A stretch of DNA of 64,000 nucleotides from assembly GCF_901709675.1 (NCBI RefSeq), contig NC_051108.1, positions 2,232,001 to 2,296,000 on the forward strand. The letters are read 5' to 3'. The position numbers and the translations under genes were made by a program. Below the pieces are notes generated by a model, which worked only from the letters and a program-made list of their open reading frames with translations, was not told the DNA's origin and made no database searches. The stretch is from Syngnathus acus. Taxonomy: Eukaryota; Chordata; Actinopteri; Syngnathiformes; Syngnathidae. This document shows, piece by piece, positions 28,112 to 40,170 of this stretch. Position 1 is the stretch's first letter. Every line of letters begins with the position of its first letter.

Positions 28112-28945
28112 TTACGTCACATCCGTTGGGGTAGGACGAACATCCGGGTAATAAACATAGCGCGAAACCGCCATGTTTTAAACGAATTCGCCTCATTACT
28201 GTCAGACTTTTGTAATCCAAACAACTCGTATTAATCCACATAATTCATTGGACAACATTAGAACCTCAAAGAAGTGCCTGGTGAAATTTCATTTTTCAAA
28301 CAGTATTTTCACGTCTGTGGGCAAAATTCCGCTTGTTAAGGAGTGTTTCAGAAATATTTTGAGAATTTGCCGAAATACTTCATTTCGTTGATAGTTCGGT
28401 TCCTTCAATCTATGGAAACGACGGACACAATAAAGGGGTAAGTTTGAGATGATACAAAAATAATAAACTGTATTTCACTTGAATAATATCGTGTCTACAC
28501 TCGTTTTCATATCATTATCGTCAGTCTTTCTGCTGATTTTGGAGCTGTGTGCTCTATGTTTTCACTTGTAAGTGTATTTTGAGTAGTTGTATCATTCTGT
28601 ATTATTCTTGGGTAATAATGGTAATGTGTTTAACGCATTCATTAGCTTCTCGCTAACGCTAGCATTAGCTTCGTAGCTTGAATGCAGTGCTTAATTGTTT
28701 ATAAGAGGTTCATGAATATTGTGAGGGGATTTATTTTATTACGTGTCATGTATGGTTGTATGGACAATGTCGTCGATATCTTTTAATCAATCGAAACGTT
28801 TGTGGCGCGAGTCAACGATAAAGCAAAAAATAATAAATAAATAAATAAACACTACCTCGGCTAAAAAACTACAAATGGCGACCGGAAAGGCAGGTGCACA
28901 TCTTCCGGCCTGAGGGGTGTGACGTATCTTATTTGCATTTGAAGG
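28112..28945. other. Segment bounded by inverted ACGTCACA motifs
   Basis: The left end has TTACGTCACATCC and the right end GGGTGTGACGTAT, an inverted match of about 12 bp roughly 0.8 kb apart. Inside are promoter-like words: GCGCGAAA (28150), ATCTTCCGGCC and ATTTGCAT near the right end, and a strong donor (GGG|GTAAGTTTG, about 28438). It could be a non-autonomous DNA transposon or a promoter with a first exon. No coding capacity is visible. Confidence 0.25.
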
Positions 28946-29137
28946 GACTGCGCCTCAGAATACGACGAATTCAGACAAAGGCATTGTTGTTCCACTTTAT
29001 ATAGACCAAAACTAAATGAGTAAAACAGTAGAATTTATTACCGTGATATTTGGGCTTTAAAGTACTTTAAAATTTTTTTTTATGTCTCCTAGAACGTACA
29101 CTTTATTCGTTTTATGGATTATTGTGCTCTTTAATAG

Positions 29138-29151
29138 CCACAAGATGGCGA
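29138..29151 (+). promoter_or_regulatory. CTCF-like motif
   Basis: CCACAAGATGGCGA resembles the CTCF core, and also contains the YY1 word AAGATGGC, so the two cannot be separated by eye. Confidence 0.3.
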
Positions 29152-29553
29152 CAGATCCCAGACTTCTTAAACAATTGGTGTTAAGGGCGTATTTTGAAGT
29201 GATACTATGGCTGGAATGACAGTTTTGGGGAAGGGTCAATTCTTCAACTGACAAACGGCAAGCTTTTTTTTTTTGCCTTTACATTAATGCTGGTTGGAGG
29301 TAACGAGTTTAACCATCCAGTTTGCAGTATGCCTGTTGTTCTGTTATTACTCTTTGTCAATTGAAATCCAGCTTTTCCCATGGCCAATGTCAGGAAGTGG
29401 AAGAATATGTTCCTGATCTGCCATCACTAATGTTAAGTGACCTGTTTTGTGCCTAGGCGTGGGCGCAGGAAACATGGATGTGAGCGCGAGCACTCCATAG
29501 GCTGCATGTTAAATGGCAATGTCACAGTGATAAAGACTGAACCTTACACACCC

Positions 29554-29579
29554 TGTGTGTGTGTGTGTGTGTGTGTGTG
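29554..29579. repeat. (TG)n microsatellite
   Basis: Thirteen uninterrupted TG units. Confidence 0.95.
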
Positions 29580-30701
29580 ATGGGTCGGAAGTACAGCAGG
29601 CAGATGGGGGCCCTCCATAAATCCGCACGGATAGTAGCAGCAACTACAGAACTGATTTATAGCTTTGTGTCTTCCTGGTAGTGGAACTTCTAAGATCTAC
29701 CAGCAGTGAATTTTGAAAAAAAAAAAAAAGAAAATCGAGTAACCTGACCACAAAAATGTGTCGACACACAAATGTCTGCCTTGAAACTATAAGTTATCAT
29801 TTTAAAACCAATGTTTGGCTATGTTTGTCAACTTGAGTCAAAGTTTATAGAGTACACAAAAGTTCTTTTTTTATGGAGAGAAAAGCGTGACAACTTCTGT
29901 GAAGGAAAATGGAATAAAGTGAATAAAAATAGTTATGAGGAAATTCAGCGCCTGAATCCGCCCGGCGGCTCAGCGTGTTAGCATGAATGAAGCCCTTAAA
30001 GGTGTCGGTTTCCAGTCAATAAACATGCGGATCGGACTCTCAGTTCAGCGGGAGTTGAACATGTGGGACCAGTCACTCGCACATTGGGCCCTCTGGTCAC
30101 TTTTTTTGTGTACATTAAAGTCACTATTCAGCCGCACAAATCAAACCTTCGCTTAGCTAACAGCCGGTAACCTAAAACTAGCAAAACACAACGTTTCCCT
30201 AAATACAGTAGCAATCACAGGTCTGTTTGACAGAATGAATATTGCTCTATAATCAACTTTTTTTTTTTTTTCCCCTCCCCTTCTTTTCTCGTTCTTCTTT
30301 TACAGCCACGCAGCTCGGCCTGATGGCTCCTGCTGCCGGAGTGTCTGAGACTATTGATGGTGTCTCGAAGTCATGCGGCGTTGGCGCGCGTCGTGCCAGG
30401 TTCATCACGCCACGCCGGTTAGCGTGTGTGGTCAACAGGCGACGGGGACGCCATAGGGGAGGCTTCGTTTGGTCCAAAGCTGCTGTGTCTATTCAGGGTC
30501 TTCCCTGGCTGACCCAGCGGACCAATTTTTTTAAAAATGGCATAAAAGCAGAAGCATGAGGTGACAAACTACCTTTTTATTTTGATTGTGTTGAATGTCT
30601 TATTGTGTGTCAGGTCACAACCACCTTGAATCTCTGACTGTTTTTATTACATGCTGTTTTTGATACAATCTAAACTTTTGAATTTTTTTAAAGCCTTCCG
30701 C

Positions 30702-31107
30702 TATGGCGAGCAATCGCAATGGCGCTGAAAAAATGGAATTGCCAAATCATGGCTCATGAATGACACCAAATGCACTATCCTCCCCCAACCACCAACAAGG
30801 TAAGTTTGGAAAAACTTTAAGACATTTCAAACAGTTATAAATATGTTTAAATACACAAAAGCCAATTTTTACTCTATTGGGTCTTTTTAGACTACAAAAA
30901 TGGTATTAATCATCTATTGCGAGCAATCACAATGGCACTGAAAAATGGAAGTGCCTAATCATGGCTCATGAATGACACCAAATGCATTCTCCTCCCCCAA
31001 CCACCAATAAGGTAAGAGACATTTCAAACAGTTCTAAACATGTTTAAATACATAAAAGCCAATTTGTACTCTATTGATTGTTTTTAGACTACAAAAATTG
31101 AATTAAA
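30702..31107. repeat. Tandem duplication of a ~213-bp exon-like cassette
   Basis: Two direct copies, 30702-30914 and 30915-31107. Both carry GCGAGCAATC, ATGGCTCATGAATGACACCA and TCCTCCCCCAACCACCAA, with small substitutions and deletions. Each copy contains a stretch bounded by an AG acceptor (30693, 30890) and a strong GTAAG donor (30800, 31012). The short frame beginning ATGACACCAAATGC is open in copy 1 but stopped in copy 2, so protein coding is unlikely. Confidence 0.85.
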
Positions 31108-34100
31108 TTGATGTTTTACTGTTGGTCAAATGACATCACTTCTTAAACTAGCCTCTATTGCTTCCCCTGGTGGTCGTATTTAGAAACACAACGGTGTAAA
31201 ATATTCTCTGCTCATAAGTCAAATTGATTTAAAAGTTCCATGCCAAGAAGTCATGTGTTTACAGCATCTTAATCAGAAAATCGCAAGCTCTATAAAAATC
31301 TATGCATTTTGGTTCGGGCCATTAACTTAAGGAAGCTGTGAACTGTACTTTGCACATTCTCACAAACTTCTCGCTCAACTTTCTCCCCTCTGGCTGGCCA
31401 AGGGCATATGGTTAGTCTGGGCAGCAGATAAGAGGAATGTGTCAGTGTGCGCTACTGAACAAACACATCTTTCATTCCTGCCTTTCTTCTTCCCTCGCGT
31501 TCCCCTCTTCCCGGCTCTTCACCTCTTCCGTCTCGCTGGCGGCTGGGCACAATTAGGAGAAGGGGCGCTGTTATATTTGCGGGTGACGGCGAAGAATGGG
31601 CTTCAGATGGGGCTGCGAGGGAGCCCTGCTCGCTCGCAATGAAAGGCTCTTTCCTCTCTGCTAGGGCACATCAGAGATGCCGCTGGCTTTTGCGGAGGGA
31701 GAAAAGCGCAACTCTGCTTCCATTTAGCTTTGCCGTCCCCCGACACGCACATTTGTACGGCACATGCATGCACACGCACGTACTCTGCGCTCGCTTTGAT
31801 TTCCGATTGCTCGGGTTCCTGACGTGTGTGCGAATACGGATAAAATTTTTACGATTAAGGCATAATCAATTCATCAACTGTGACTTTGAGTGTGTATGGC
31901 TTTTAAAAGGCGGGGCTAGCTGTTAACTAGCTAACCCGTGAGCGACACAGTTGTCGAATGGTGTGAAGATGGTCCTCCTTCAGCCGGTGTTGCGAATAGC
32001 ACCGTTCCAGTGGCTATTATTAGCGCACTGTTCCACAGGCCTGATTCTATCACCCCCCCCCTCCACGTTTCCTGTCCAACAGGATCGTTTCATCATTATC
32101 TCGCCGCGGCTATCGCGGCTCACGAAGAGAAGGGCAGCCCCTTTTGCTTCCATTCCAACAAGGCTTTTTATAGACTTGGACATACATTGTGTTGCTCACG
32201 CGGCGTGTCAAGGGCTCTGGGTGTAATAGTTCCCAGAGTCAGGCGACACGCTTATCCTTTCACTGAGCACTCAAACGCTCGCGCCTCTTCATCCGCCCGC
32301 CATTTCAAGGGCGGCGCGGCGTGGCGCGGCGGCTGCCGTCCGAGCATATCGCACCTCGGCCCGTTTGCGTCGCTCTCACAATTCGTGCATACAAATAGAA
32401 GTACAGATATAGCACTTGCTCCATAAACACCCCCCTGGCCTAGTTTGGGAAAGTGTCTTAAATTACAGTATTGACAAGGATCGTCTCTGCCCGGACATTT
32501 TTTAAGCGCAATGCCAGTTATACGCGCCGTGTAAATGTACTTTTAAGCGAGTCCTCGGGCCCTGAAGAAAAATAAATGGCCAATTAAGAGCGTCTGCCTT
32601 CCTCTTGTGTTTAATAGCCGACCCGCGACCGGCACGGTGTTGCTTGCTCCGTCCCCGGAGCTGCGAGGCCGTTCCCGCCCGGGGACGAGACGTCTGTAAG
32701 GTTTGTCAGCGCTGTGTTTTTACAGCTAGTGTCAGTTTCGGAGTTCAGGGCTCGACGCCGTAGGAGGCGAATTCTGATGCAGTCTAAACACAAGTGATGA
32801 AATGTCATCCTCGTCAGGCACTTGGGCCTTTCCTTTTGGGCTTTTTTTTTGTTTCCACGCTCGACGGGGATAGGAGTTTGCTCATTTCTGGGGAATTTTA
32901 GCACAAAAAAAAAATTCTGGTCAGCTTCAGTTAAATCTGCTTGTTCGCTCACGAGGTATCGCAGCAAGCTAATACCGCCGCAGCCGACCCGCTGGGTGGT
33001 CGTGTTCGTCAGGTGCCACATGAACCCAAGTGGCACCGAGAAGTCCTGAAAATAGTCCTGAGCCGAATCATTCCGAGAGCAAAACCAATATGAGGGAGCG
33101 GACTTCATCTCGGGTCCGGCTGGCTCTGTGTGGTCCTCCTTTCCTCCACCAAGTCTCATCTTATCTGTCATCTCCTCCATGAGACTCAACCTTATCAATG
33201 GTCTTACACACGCTGTCCAAATACCGCAAGCTAAGGCTAGCGCACGGAGGCCAAAGTTCGCCTGTCCCTAATGCGACCCCCGCGCGACCCCCTCTGATGT
33301 GATTGACCGCTCGCACAAAAGAGCCCCAGTGGTCCGAGCCCGCTAAGGGGTTCTGCTCCATCCGTTAGCCACGGCGGGGGCCTGATAGGGGGGAAAGGTT
33401 TCTGGGTCAGGGGTCGGCAAGATGCCACATGTTCGCTCGTCTGTCACACGCTCCGCCCGTCTCTGGTGACAGTGGCCAGCTTTGAGAGGCAAAACGCCGC
33501 ACCCCGCCCCTCCCTCGGAGAGGCGTGCGGTTCATTCCTGCCCCAAAAAAAATGCGTCCTACACTCGGCGTGATACTACAGGCAATCCGATTTGGAGGTG
33601 ACCCCGTCCAGACTTGGGCGGTGGCGTGCTTGCCTTACTGCTGAGGAGGTGAAATGTGAGCCGGCTCAGCTCGCTGTGCTGGATCGATGGACTCGCCCCT
33701 GCTGCCGTCCCAGGAGTCCTCTCGATCACTGTCAGCGCCCCCCCCCAACCTTTGTGTCGTCCTGCCTCGGCGTCCTGTCGACTCCTTTTGGCTTCTCGTC
33801 TCGTCTTCACTCATTTTCTGCCCTTTTCTCCTTGCCAATATCACGTCAAATCTGCAAAGCCAAGCAAGCGTGTTCCTGCTGAGGCGCAAGAAAAAGGCTA
33901 TTTGATTCAAATATTCAATAACGGAAACCCTTGACCGCTATCTGCCCACTATTATTAAATTCCTCAACATCCTGCCCCGCCCTTTTTCCTCCATCCTTCA
34001 TTTTTTTTCCCCTCTCAGCTTGGATTTACCGAAATATTTTTGATCTAAAGGCATATCTAAAAATCAACCATTTGTAAGTTAAAAAGCCAGTCCCTCGTTT

Positions 34101-37100
34101 TTACTCCTATGTCAAGGTACCAGTGTGTGTGTGTGAAAGCTCTTTTGCACTCAAGTACTCGAATGAGACACATGAATAATATACGTCTTTGTATCTAATT
34201 TGTGGCCGGGAGCAAAGACCACCTTGACTTTGATCGCCTGACGTTGTTTGCCTCTGTCCTCAACACATGTGTCTGTGATTTTTTTCTTTTTCATTTTTGT
34301 AATGAGTTGAAAACTGCAAAGCGGGCTCGCCGGCCGATCGCCTTTCTTCTCCGGGTCGGGAATATCGGCCATTAATCATCACCTGGCCGGGTGACAGCCG
34401 GCGTTTGATTGTCGGCGCTTTCTCTCGTCTGTGTCGCTAGAGGGCTAAAAAGGTGGCGGCGGCTGTCGGGAGGTGTGAGGGAGGGAGGTGGGAGGAGGAG
34501 AGGGGGCGAGCACACATCACAAGAAGCATAATTGGCCATGAGTGAGCGCTTACTGGATCAGCAGCCCGGCCTCCTGACTAAGCGCTGTGTATCCGCCGAG
34601 CTGGACCCCCTCCAAGCAGCCGGGAAAATTTTTTAATTTGCCACCTACATCAGGCCTCAGGAATGTAGCCCCTCCCCTACCTACCCACCCACCCACCTTC
34701 ATCCTACCTATAGGCATCCAATACCTCCTTCCTCTTGGCCTGCTTCCTATTAGCGTCATTTAAAATGCAGATCTATATTGACTCATCAAAAACACATGTA
34801 GCGCGTCATACGTGCGCTAACGCCGCGCGTAGCTTTTTAGTCTGCGGGCTGACTGTAAAATAGCTCCAAGGTGCACTCACGCCGCCGCGGATCAAAAGGT
34901 GAGTCGAAGCTTTGCCTTCAATTCCCTGGAGGAAGGCGAAGGGGCGGCGTGCTTTGGCAGGGTTCACCGCCGAGGTCTGAATGCGTGCGTTTGTGCGCGG
35001 CGCGTGCCCTCTCCGTCGTTAGCGAGGTCCGCCTGAGCCGAGCCGCCCCGGTTTCCGCCGCTGAGGTAAATTCCTGCGCGCCTCTTACGGCGTCAGCGCC
35101 GACAGCGGGGTCGTCTTTAAGGGCGGTCACGCTCGAGAACCGGTTTCAAAATAAAGAGGCTCTCTGTTTTTGTGCTCTGGAAACATTAGCAATATACTCG
35201 AGTCAAGTAGCTTGCGTTTCAGCTAGCAAGCGAGGCCTTTGCAAGGAAGGCTTTGTTTTGAGGTTTGGCAATTTTCTTGAAAGTAATTTATCCCCCCCCT
35301 CTGGGGTTGCCTTCAAATTGTTGCCGTATTGCTAAAGCATTGTTGTGCATCCGGCTGGAGACCGATGGTGATCTCCAGCCAATTAGTGTTGGAGATGCAG
35401 TTAATTATTCCCGTTGTTGATTATCCTAATCATGTCTTGGGGAGGAGCCACCAAACGTGCACGATAAGCGTTTTATTGTCTCTCTCAATTGGACCGTGGA
35501 GGGAAATTGAATGGCAAGGGGGGGTTGGCTGCTACTGTTATCTAACATCTGATGCGATTGTAACACTTGCATGTAACAAAGCAGTCAGCTGGGGGCGGGG
35601 CTAAAGGCAAGAGACTTCCATCAATTCCTCCTCCTCTTTGTTCGATACATTGCTAGTATGCGGTAATGCTACAGTTGCATGACGTCACTCTGGCGCTTGC
35701 ACCCGGGACTGTAATAGCTTCTGTGAGGGGAGGGGGGAGGGGGAGAGGCCAGACAGCTTATTTTCCAGCAGTACCTAGTAGATGGTCTTCCTTTGTCCAT
35801 AGCTCTCCTCAAACAAAACGAGCAATTTTCTTCGAGTAAATTCCTCCACTGGTCCGTCCTCCAGGCTCAAGGCAAAATAGTTGCTTTTGTTGCTTTGCAG
35901 GACGAAACACAAATGCCACGACTGCTTTCGGTTAAGCAATTGAGACGCTCGATTGTGGGGGGGGGGAAGTGATAAAGGGGGGCAAACCAGAGCGCAGTAC
36001 TTGGCTGCAACCAGTAGAGGCGCCGTTGAGTCAGACTCTGAGCAGCGGCATGTAAACATGTCCGCCCTGTCAACGCTCAGCCCCCTGATGCGAGCGGACA
36101 CGAAGAGCAGAGCGGACGAGCCGTGATTGATCGGCGGAGCTTTCCAACCTACAGCGGCGTCTTTCATGAGCCTGAGAAGAGGAAGAAGAAGAGAAGGAGT
36201 TGAAAAGAAAAATGCTCCTCAACTCTCATCGGGGCAATGAGAGATGATGGCTGGTGACAATGCAGCTTTCAGCCAAAATGTTCCGCTGACCCCTCCCCGA
36301 TCCCGCCTCGCTCGTCCCCTCCCACCCCCCCGTTCCGCTGCACCTTGAGGTCCTGGCTTGCCAACCTCGACAGCATCCAAGCCACCCTCCTTCGCTGTCA
36401 GCCATTGAACGCCTCGGCGGGGCCTCCGACCGAAAGCGTGCGAGTCCTTTGATTGGACGTGGCCCGTAGCTTCGCCTCCATATCAACCCGATGTGACAAT
36501 GGCAAATTACCAGCCAACGAGAGGCGCCGAGGGAAGCTACGACGAGTACAAAGCCGCTGTCCAGCCGCATTAGTTGTGCCCGACGTTTTATTCGACTCGC
36601 CATTTATTGCTCCTGTCGTGGAGAGAAGCTTTCGAGTTCTGCTCGCAGTCTGCAACTTATGGATCTGCCGTGCGGAACCGCAAGCTGGTGTGGCCGACGC
36701 CGAGATTGTTTGTCTGCTATCGATCACGACCAGCCGGAATCAATCAGATGTTCACGCTAGCGAGAATCGCAAACTACTCCGACTGAAATCCCCGATTCAT
36801 GTAATCTGGCCCACTTGGGGGGCGGGCCGGGCCCTTGGGTGGTCAAAGGTGATGTAACCCCCCCCTCCTCGATTGGGGACCTGATAAGGTCACGTGATCC
36901 ATGTCGAGGAATCCTCGCTCAGCCTGACCCCGCTTGTGCTCCACATAAAGCAAATTACTGTTAACAATCTGCTGGCAGCAGAGGCGGCCGATCAGACGTG
37001 GGCGCAACGGCGACAATGCCATTGTTCTCCCGTCTCCCTCCTTCCCTCGCTCCCCCCGACAAATTGTAACTACCCCACTGGGCTCCAGGAAGCCTGTCAG

Positions 37101-37655
37101 GCTTAATTCCCAGAAACTGGCGACATCTAAACCGTCTTACAGATGGCAGTGAATAGAAAAATGTTTCTGCCTTTTTTTTTTTTTTTTTTGTGTTTTCTGT
37201 CTTTTGTCCTCGAGCTCCTTGATTGTCTTTTAATGGCTGGCGCTTTGAGGTTCAACTTCATCGGGGATTTTCCCATGCCGGCGATTGGCCGGACGGGCCC
37301 TGGGAAGGTGATTGCAAAAAAAAAAAAAAAAAAGAATAATGAGATTGGACGTGACAAGTTAGCATGTGTAAATGATTTTGAATCCATTTTGAATCGTAAC
37401 CTGAAGAATCCAAATCGAATTGTAATTTAGAGAATTGACTCTAATTTGAATCTTTTTTTTTTTTTTTTTTTTTTGCTTGACAGTTGCGTAACATCACCTA
37501 AACAACCCTCGCTCGTCCTTGGCTCTCACTCTCATCATCTCCCAGACTCTTTAAAAATAGACATTGCGCAAGAAGCCACACTTCACTGCTGCATCCATCT
37601 TGCCCCCTTCGTCCGGGTCACCTTGTGTTGAATGCACCCCCCCCTCTCCCGTCTA
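31108..37655. other. Gene-less stretch
   Basis: Moderate GC content with CpG-rich patches (32270-32360, 34960-35110, 36380-36560). Several open frames of 100-190 codons exist, but none shows a domain, codon bias or splice structure I would trust. A possible conserved block is listed at 34355. Confidence 0.35.
34355..34440. promoter_or_regulatory. Candidate conserved regulatory block
   Basis: A short low-repeat block containing CATTAATCATCACC followed by GGGTGACAGCCGG, homeodomain- and MEIS/TGIF-like (TGACAG) words. It looks constrained, but no alignment was available. Confidence 0.2.
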
Positions 37656-37659
37656 TATT

Positions 37660-37850
37660 TTGAATAAATTTGCCTCACAGTTGCCGATTTGCATATTCAT
37701 TTAAACAAGGATGTTCTCATCATATTTCATCCAACGGCCTATCTGGGAGCGCCGCTCGGCCAGATTAATTAAAGTCATTTATCTGCCAAAGTTACCTGCT
37801 GGGCTCTTGCAGATCACCATTTGTCTTTTGGAAGATTTTTTATTTTCTTC
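37660..37850. promoter_or_regulatory. Candidate enhancer with octamer and homeodomain sites
   Basis: Contains ATTTGCATATTCATTTAAAC (octamer/POU-type) near 37687. About 70 bases later comes AGATTAATTAAAGTCATTTA (homeodomain-type), then ATCTGCCAAAG. The high-information, non-repetitive texture resembles vertebrate conserved non-coding elements near developmental genes. Conservation is inferred, not measured. Confidence 0.35.
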
Positions 37851-39470
37851 TGGTTTGAAGCAAGGTTGTCATCTCTCTTTCGGAGACAAAAGAAGCAGAG
37901 GCGGCGGAATGTAGTCCAAAACATTCGGTGCATCGTCGCACCCAGCCCCGTCCCCGCTAAGCCTCCTGTTGTTCACATGGCGGCCCCACCCTAAGCCCCC
38001 CCACCCAGCCCAGCCCAGCACCCCACCTCTCCCCTTCTTTCTGTTGCATAATAGCTGCTGATGCTCAAAAGCTTGCAGCGGTGAGCTCACAGCGGCGCCT
38101 CGCCCCGCCCACCTGAATCCAGCCGTTACTGAAAAGCAGCCAGTATTTCATCATCCTGCCCAAGCTCCCCTGTTTTGCTGCACTACCTGCCACCGCCTCA
38201 GGGTGGCAGCGCAGGCACGCCTGTCCTCCACACGACCAGACACGATGCCCTCGTTGACTCTGCGTGCGCGTGCTCGTGCGTCTAACGGCTGACAGGAACA
38301 GAAAGCGCCTGGAGTCTGCTCTCGCTGCTCTCGCTACAGTCTGGCATCGACTATCAACAAGATACACCAGGGAGGAAAGGAAGAGGAGAAAAACTGAGGG
38401 AGGGGAAGGGGAAAAAAGGACAAAGAGAAAACATAAGCAAAAGGGAGGGGCTGTAGAGTGATGTATGGAATGATGGCGAGAGAGCAAAAACGACATACGC
38501 AATAGGATGCGAGAGAGGGATTCAGGGGAAGATGATTTAAAAGCACGGACGAGGCAAAAATAGACAAAGGCGGGAGACAAATATAGAACAAGAAAGACAG
38601 GGAGGCCTGATTTAAAGACAGATGTGCTTGGAATGCAAAAGACGTGAGGGGTCCGTAGGGTATTTGAACTGCTTTATGTCTGCTGAGTTAGTCCAGAAGG
38701 CAATGTGAGGTTGGAAAAAAAAAAAAAAATCTGTACAAAGGTGCATTAGAGGCGCAAAGGGAAAAATTTGACAACGGTGAAGCTCTTTGTTCGGAATGAT
38801 GTCTCCTTATGGTAATTGTAATTTTACATTAGTGATGGTATTGGTACTTGGTATCGGTGTACACTTGTTTTCCCGTAGAGTTTATTCTCAAACAAATGCA
38901 ACTTTATTTTTATATATTTGTATTTTTGGGTGCTGTCAAATGCAAGCACCGAGGTACTTCCGTTAGTTTATATTGTCGAAACGTTAGCCGGAAGGAGAGT
39001 GGCACTTAAGCCTGCACCTGTCGTGTGCTAGTGTTTTTTTTTTGTGGGTTTGCAGTGAGGGGGCGGCTGCCTGTGAATAAGAGGGAGGCGGGGAAAAAAG
39101 TGTAGGAATTCCGCTCTATCCCTTGAGGTTAGCAGGTCCCTGCTGTCATGCACCATCTCCCCCCGATGATTCCACATGGCGCTTTCATGAGCTAACGTCG
39201 CAACTGCGTCTATTACACAAAGAGGGAAGTCACAGACTGATGCGCACACGCTCGTGTTCAGCCGCAGTGCCCAAAGTGCACCGTGCAAAACGTTGGCCAG
39301 AGGATTATATCACTTCCCCCGTTGCTTCAATGGGGGGTCGGTTAATGGAGCCCCACCTGTGCCAATGCAGCAGAGCTTCCCCTTCTCCGTTTTGGCATCT
39401 CCGCCAAGCCAGCTGCAGCCAGATTCCAGGCGGTTAGAAATGGACATAATCTAACGGCACGTCTTGTCTG
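37851..39470. other. Gene-less stretch
   Basis: Includes a C-rich block with repeated CCCAGCC (37990-38030) and a long purine-rich strand asymmetry (38365-38600). No gene is visible. Confidence 0.35.
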
Positions 39471-39474
39471 GAAC

Positions 39475-39720
39475 CATCTAATTTACAGTTTTAATCCACA
39501 GCCCTTTTAAAATCTCTTCGGGAGTTCATGTATCATTTTTTTGATGTTCATAAACCGCTTCACCGGTATTAACAAAGCCATTCCAACCCCAAACAATTTA
39601 TCATTTGGAGACATTAGCCCCTTGTAAGTGCTTGCGGATCCTCTATAAAAAAGCATTAATGTGAGCTGTCTGGACCCCTTTACTGCGTAATGACCTCTTA
39701 ACGTGAACTTTGACCCGCAG
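39475..39720. promoter_or_regulatory. Candidate conserved regulatory block
   Basis: Non-repetitive sequence with TTTAATCCACAG, CAATTTATCATTTGGAG and GTGAACTTTGACCC. The last resembles a direct-repeat nuclear-receptor site. Confidence 0.25.
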
Positions 39721-39894
39721 ATTGTACCCACAATGGGGAGCAATGAAACGCCGGGGATGCGGCAAAGTAGGGCAACTCCCCAAGGTCGCTGGCTTTATTC
39801 GCCTCAGAGGGAGCAAGAAATAAAATTGACACGAAAAGGAAGCGGGAGCGAAAATTGTTTCGTTTCACACAAAAAAAAAGACACGTAGGAACAC

Positions 39895-39990
39895 AATAGC
39901 CTACTTTTCCACTATTGTTTTGGCCCGCTCGAGTCTCCGAAGTAATTATGAAAATTAATTACGATTCCTCTGGGAGTTGGGTAGAAATGA
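39895..39990. promoter_or_regulatory. Candidate enhancer with paired TAATTA sites
   Basis: AAGTAATTATGAAAATTAAT followed by TACGATTCC gives two TAATTA homeodomain cores about one helical turn apart. They are preceded by CTATTGTTTTGG, a SOX-type word. Confidence 0.35.
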
Positions 39991-40113
39991 GCTTCCACTT
40001 TCCAGAGCTGGATTGAGAGAGTGGCAGAAATTCTCAAACAGGATTACCAAAGTGTTGAGTCACTTCACGCCTTGAGTACATTTCCACTTTTGTCGTAAAT
40101 GTCATATATGTCA

Positions 40114-40170
40114 TATGGTGTTCCACAGGATTCAATTTTGGGGCCCCTGCTGTTTTACTTGTATTTGCTG
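40114..40170 (+). mobile_element. Non-LTR retrotransposon fragment (reverse transcriptase motif)
   Basis: Translation gives YGVPQDSILGPLLFYLYLL, the well-known GVPQGSxLGPLLF motif of LINE reverse transcriptases (L2/jockey-like). Only about 19 codons remain. The catalytic aspartates are absent and flanking frames are broken, so this is a dead fragment. Confidence 0.75.

Larger units (their letters stand above)
28946..30240. other. Gene-less stretch
   Basis: Apart from the motif at 29138 and the microsatellite at 29554, I see nothing identifiable here. Confidence 0.4.

Noticed and set aside
30242-30559. 105-codon frame after a good acceptor at 30305
   Set aside because: The other strand is equally open, no homology is recognisable and the downstream donor is weak; at most a non-coding exon.
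31938-32426. 162-codon frame in CpG-rich sequence
   Set aside because: Composition-driven; overlapping frames are open and no domain is visible.
36011-36025. CTCF-like CCAGTAGAGGCGCC
   Set aside because: Lacks one G in the GGGCGC part, which is critical for CTCF binding.
36226-36857. Overlapping 110-135 codon frames on both strands
   Set aside because: Open on both strands because of high GC content; no recognisable protein.
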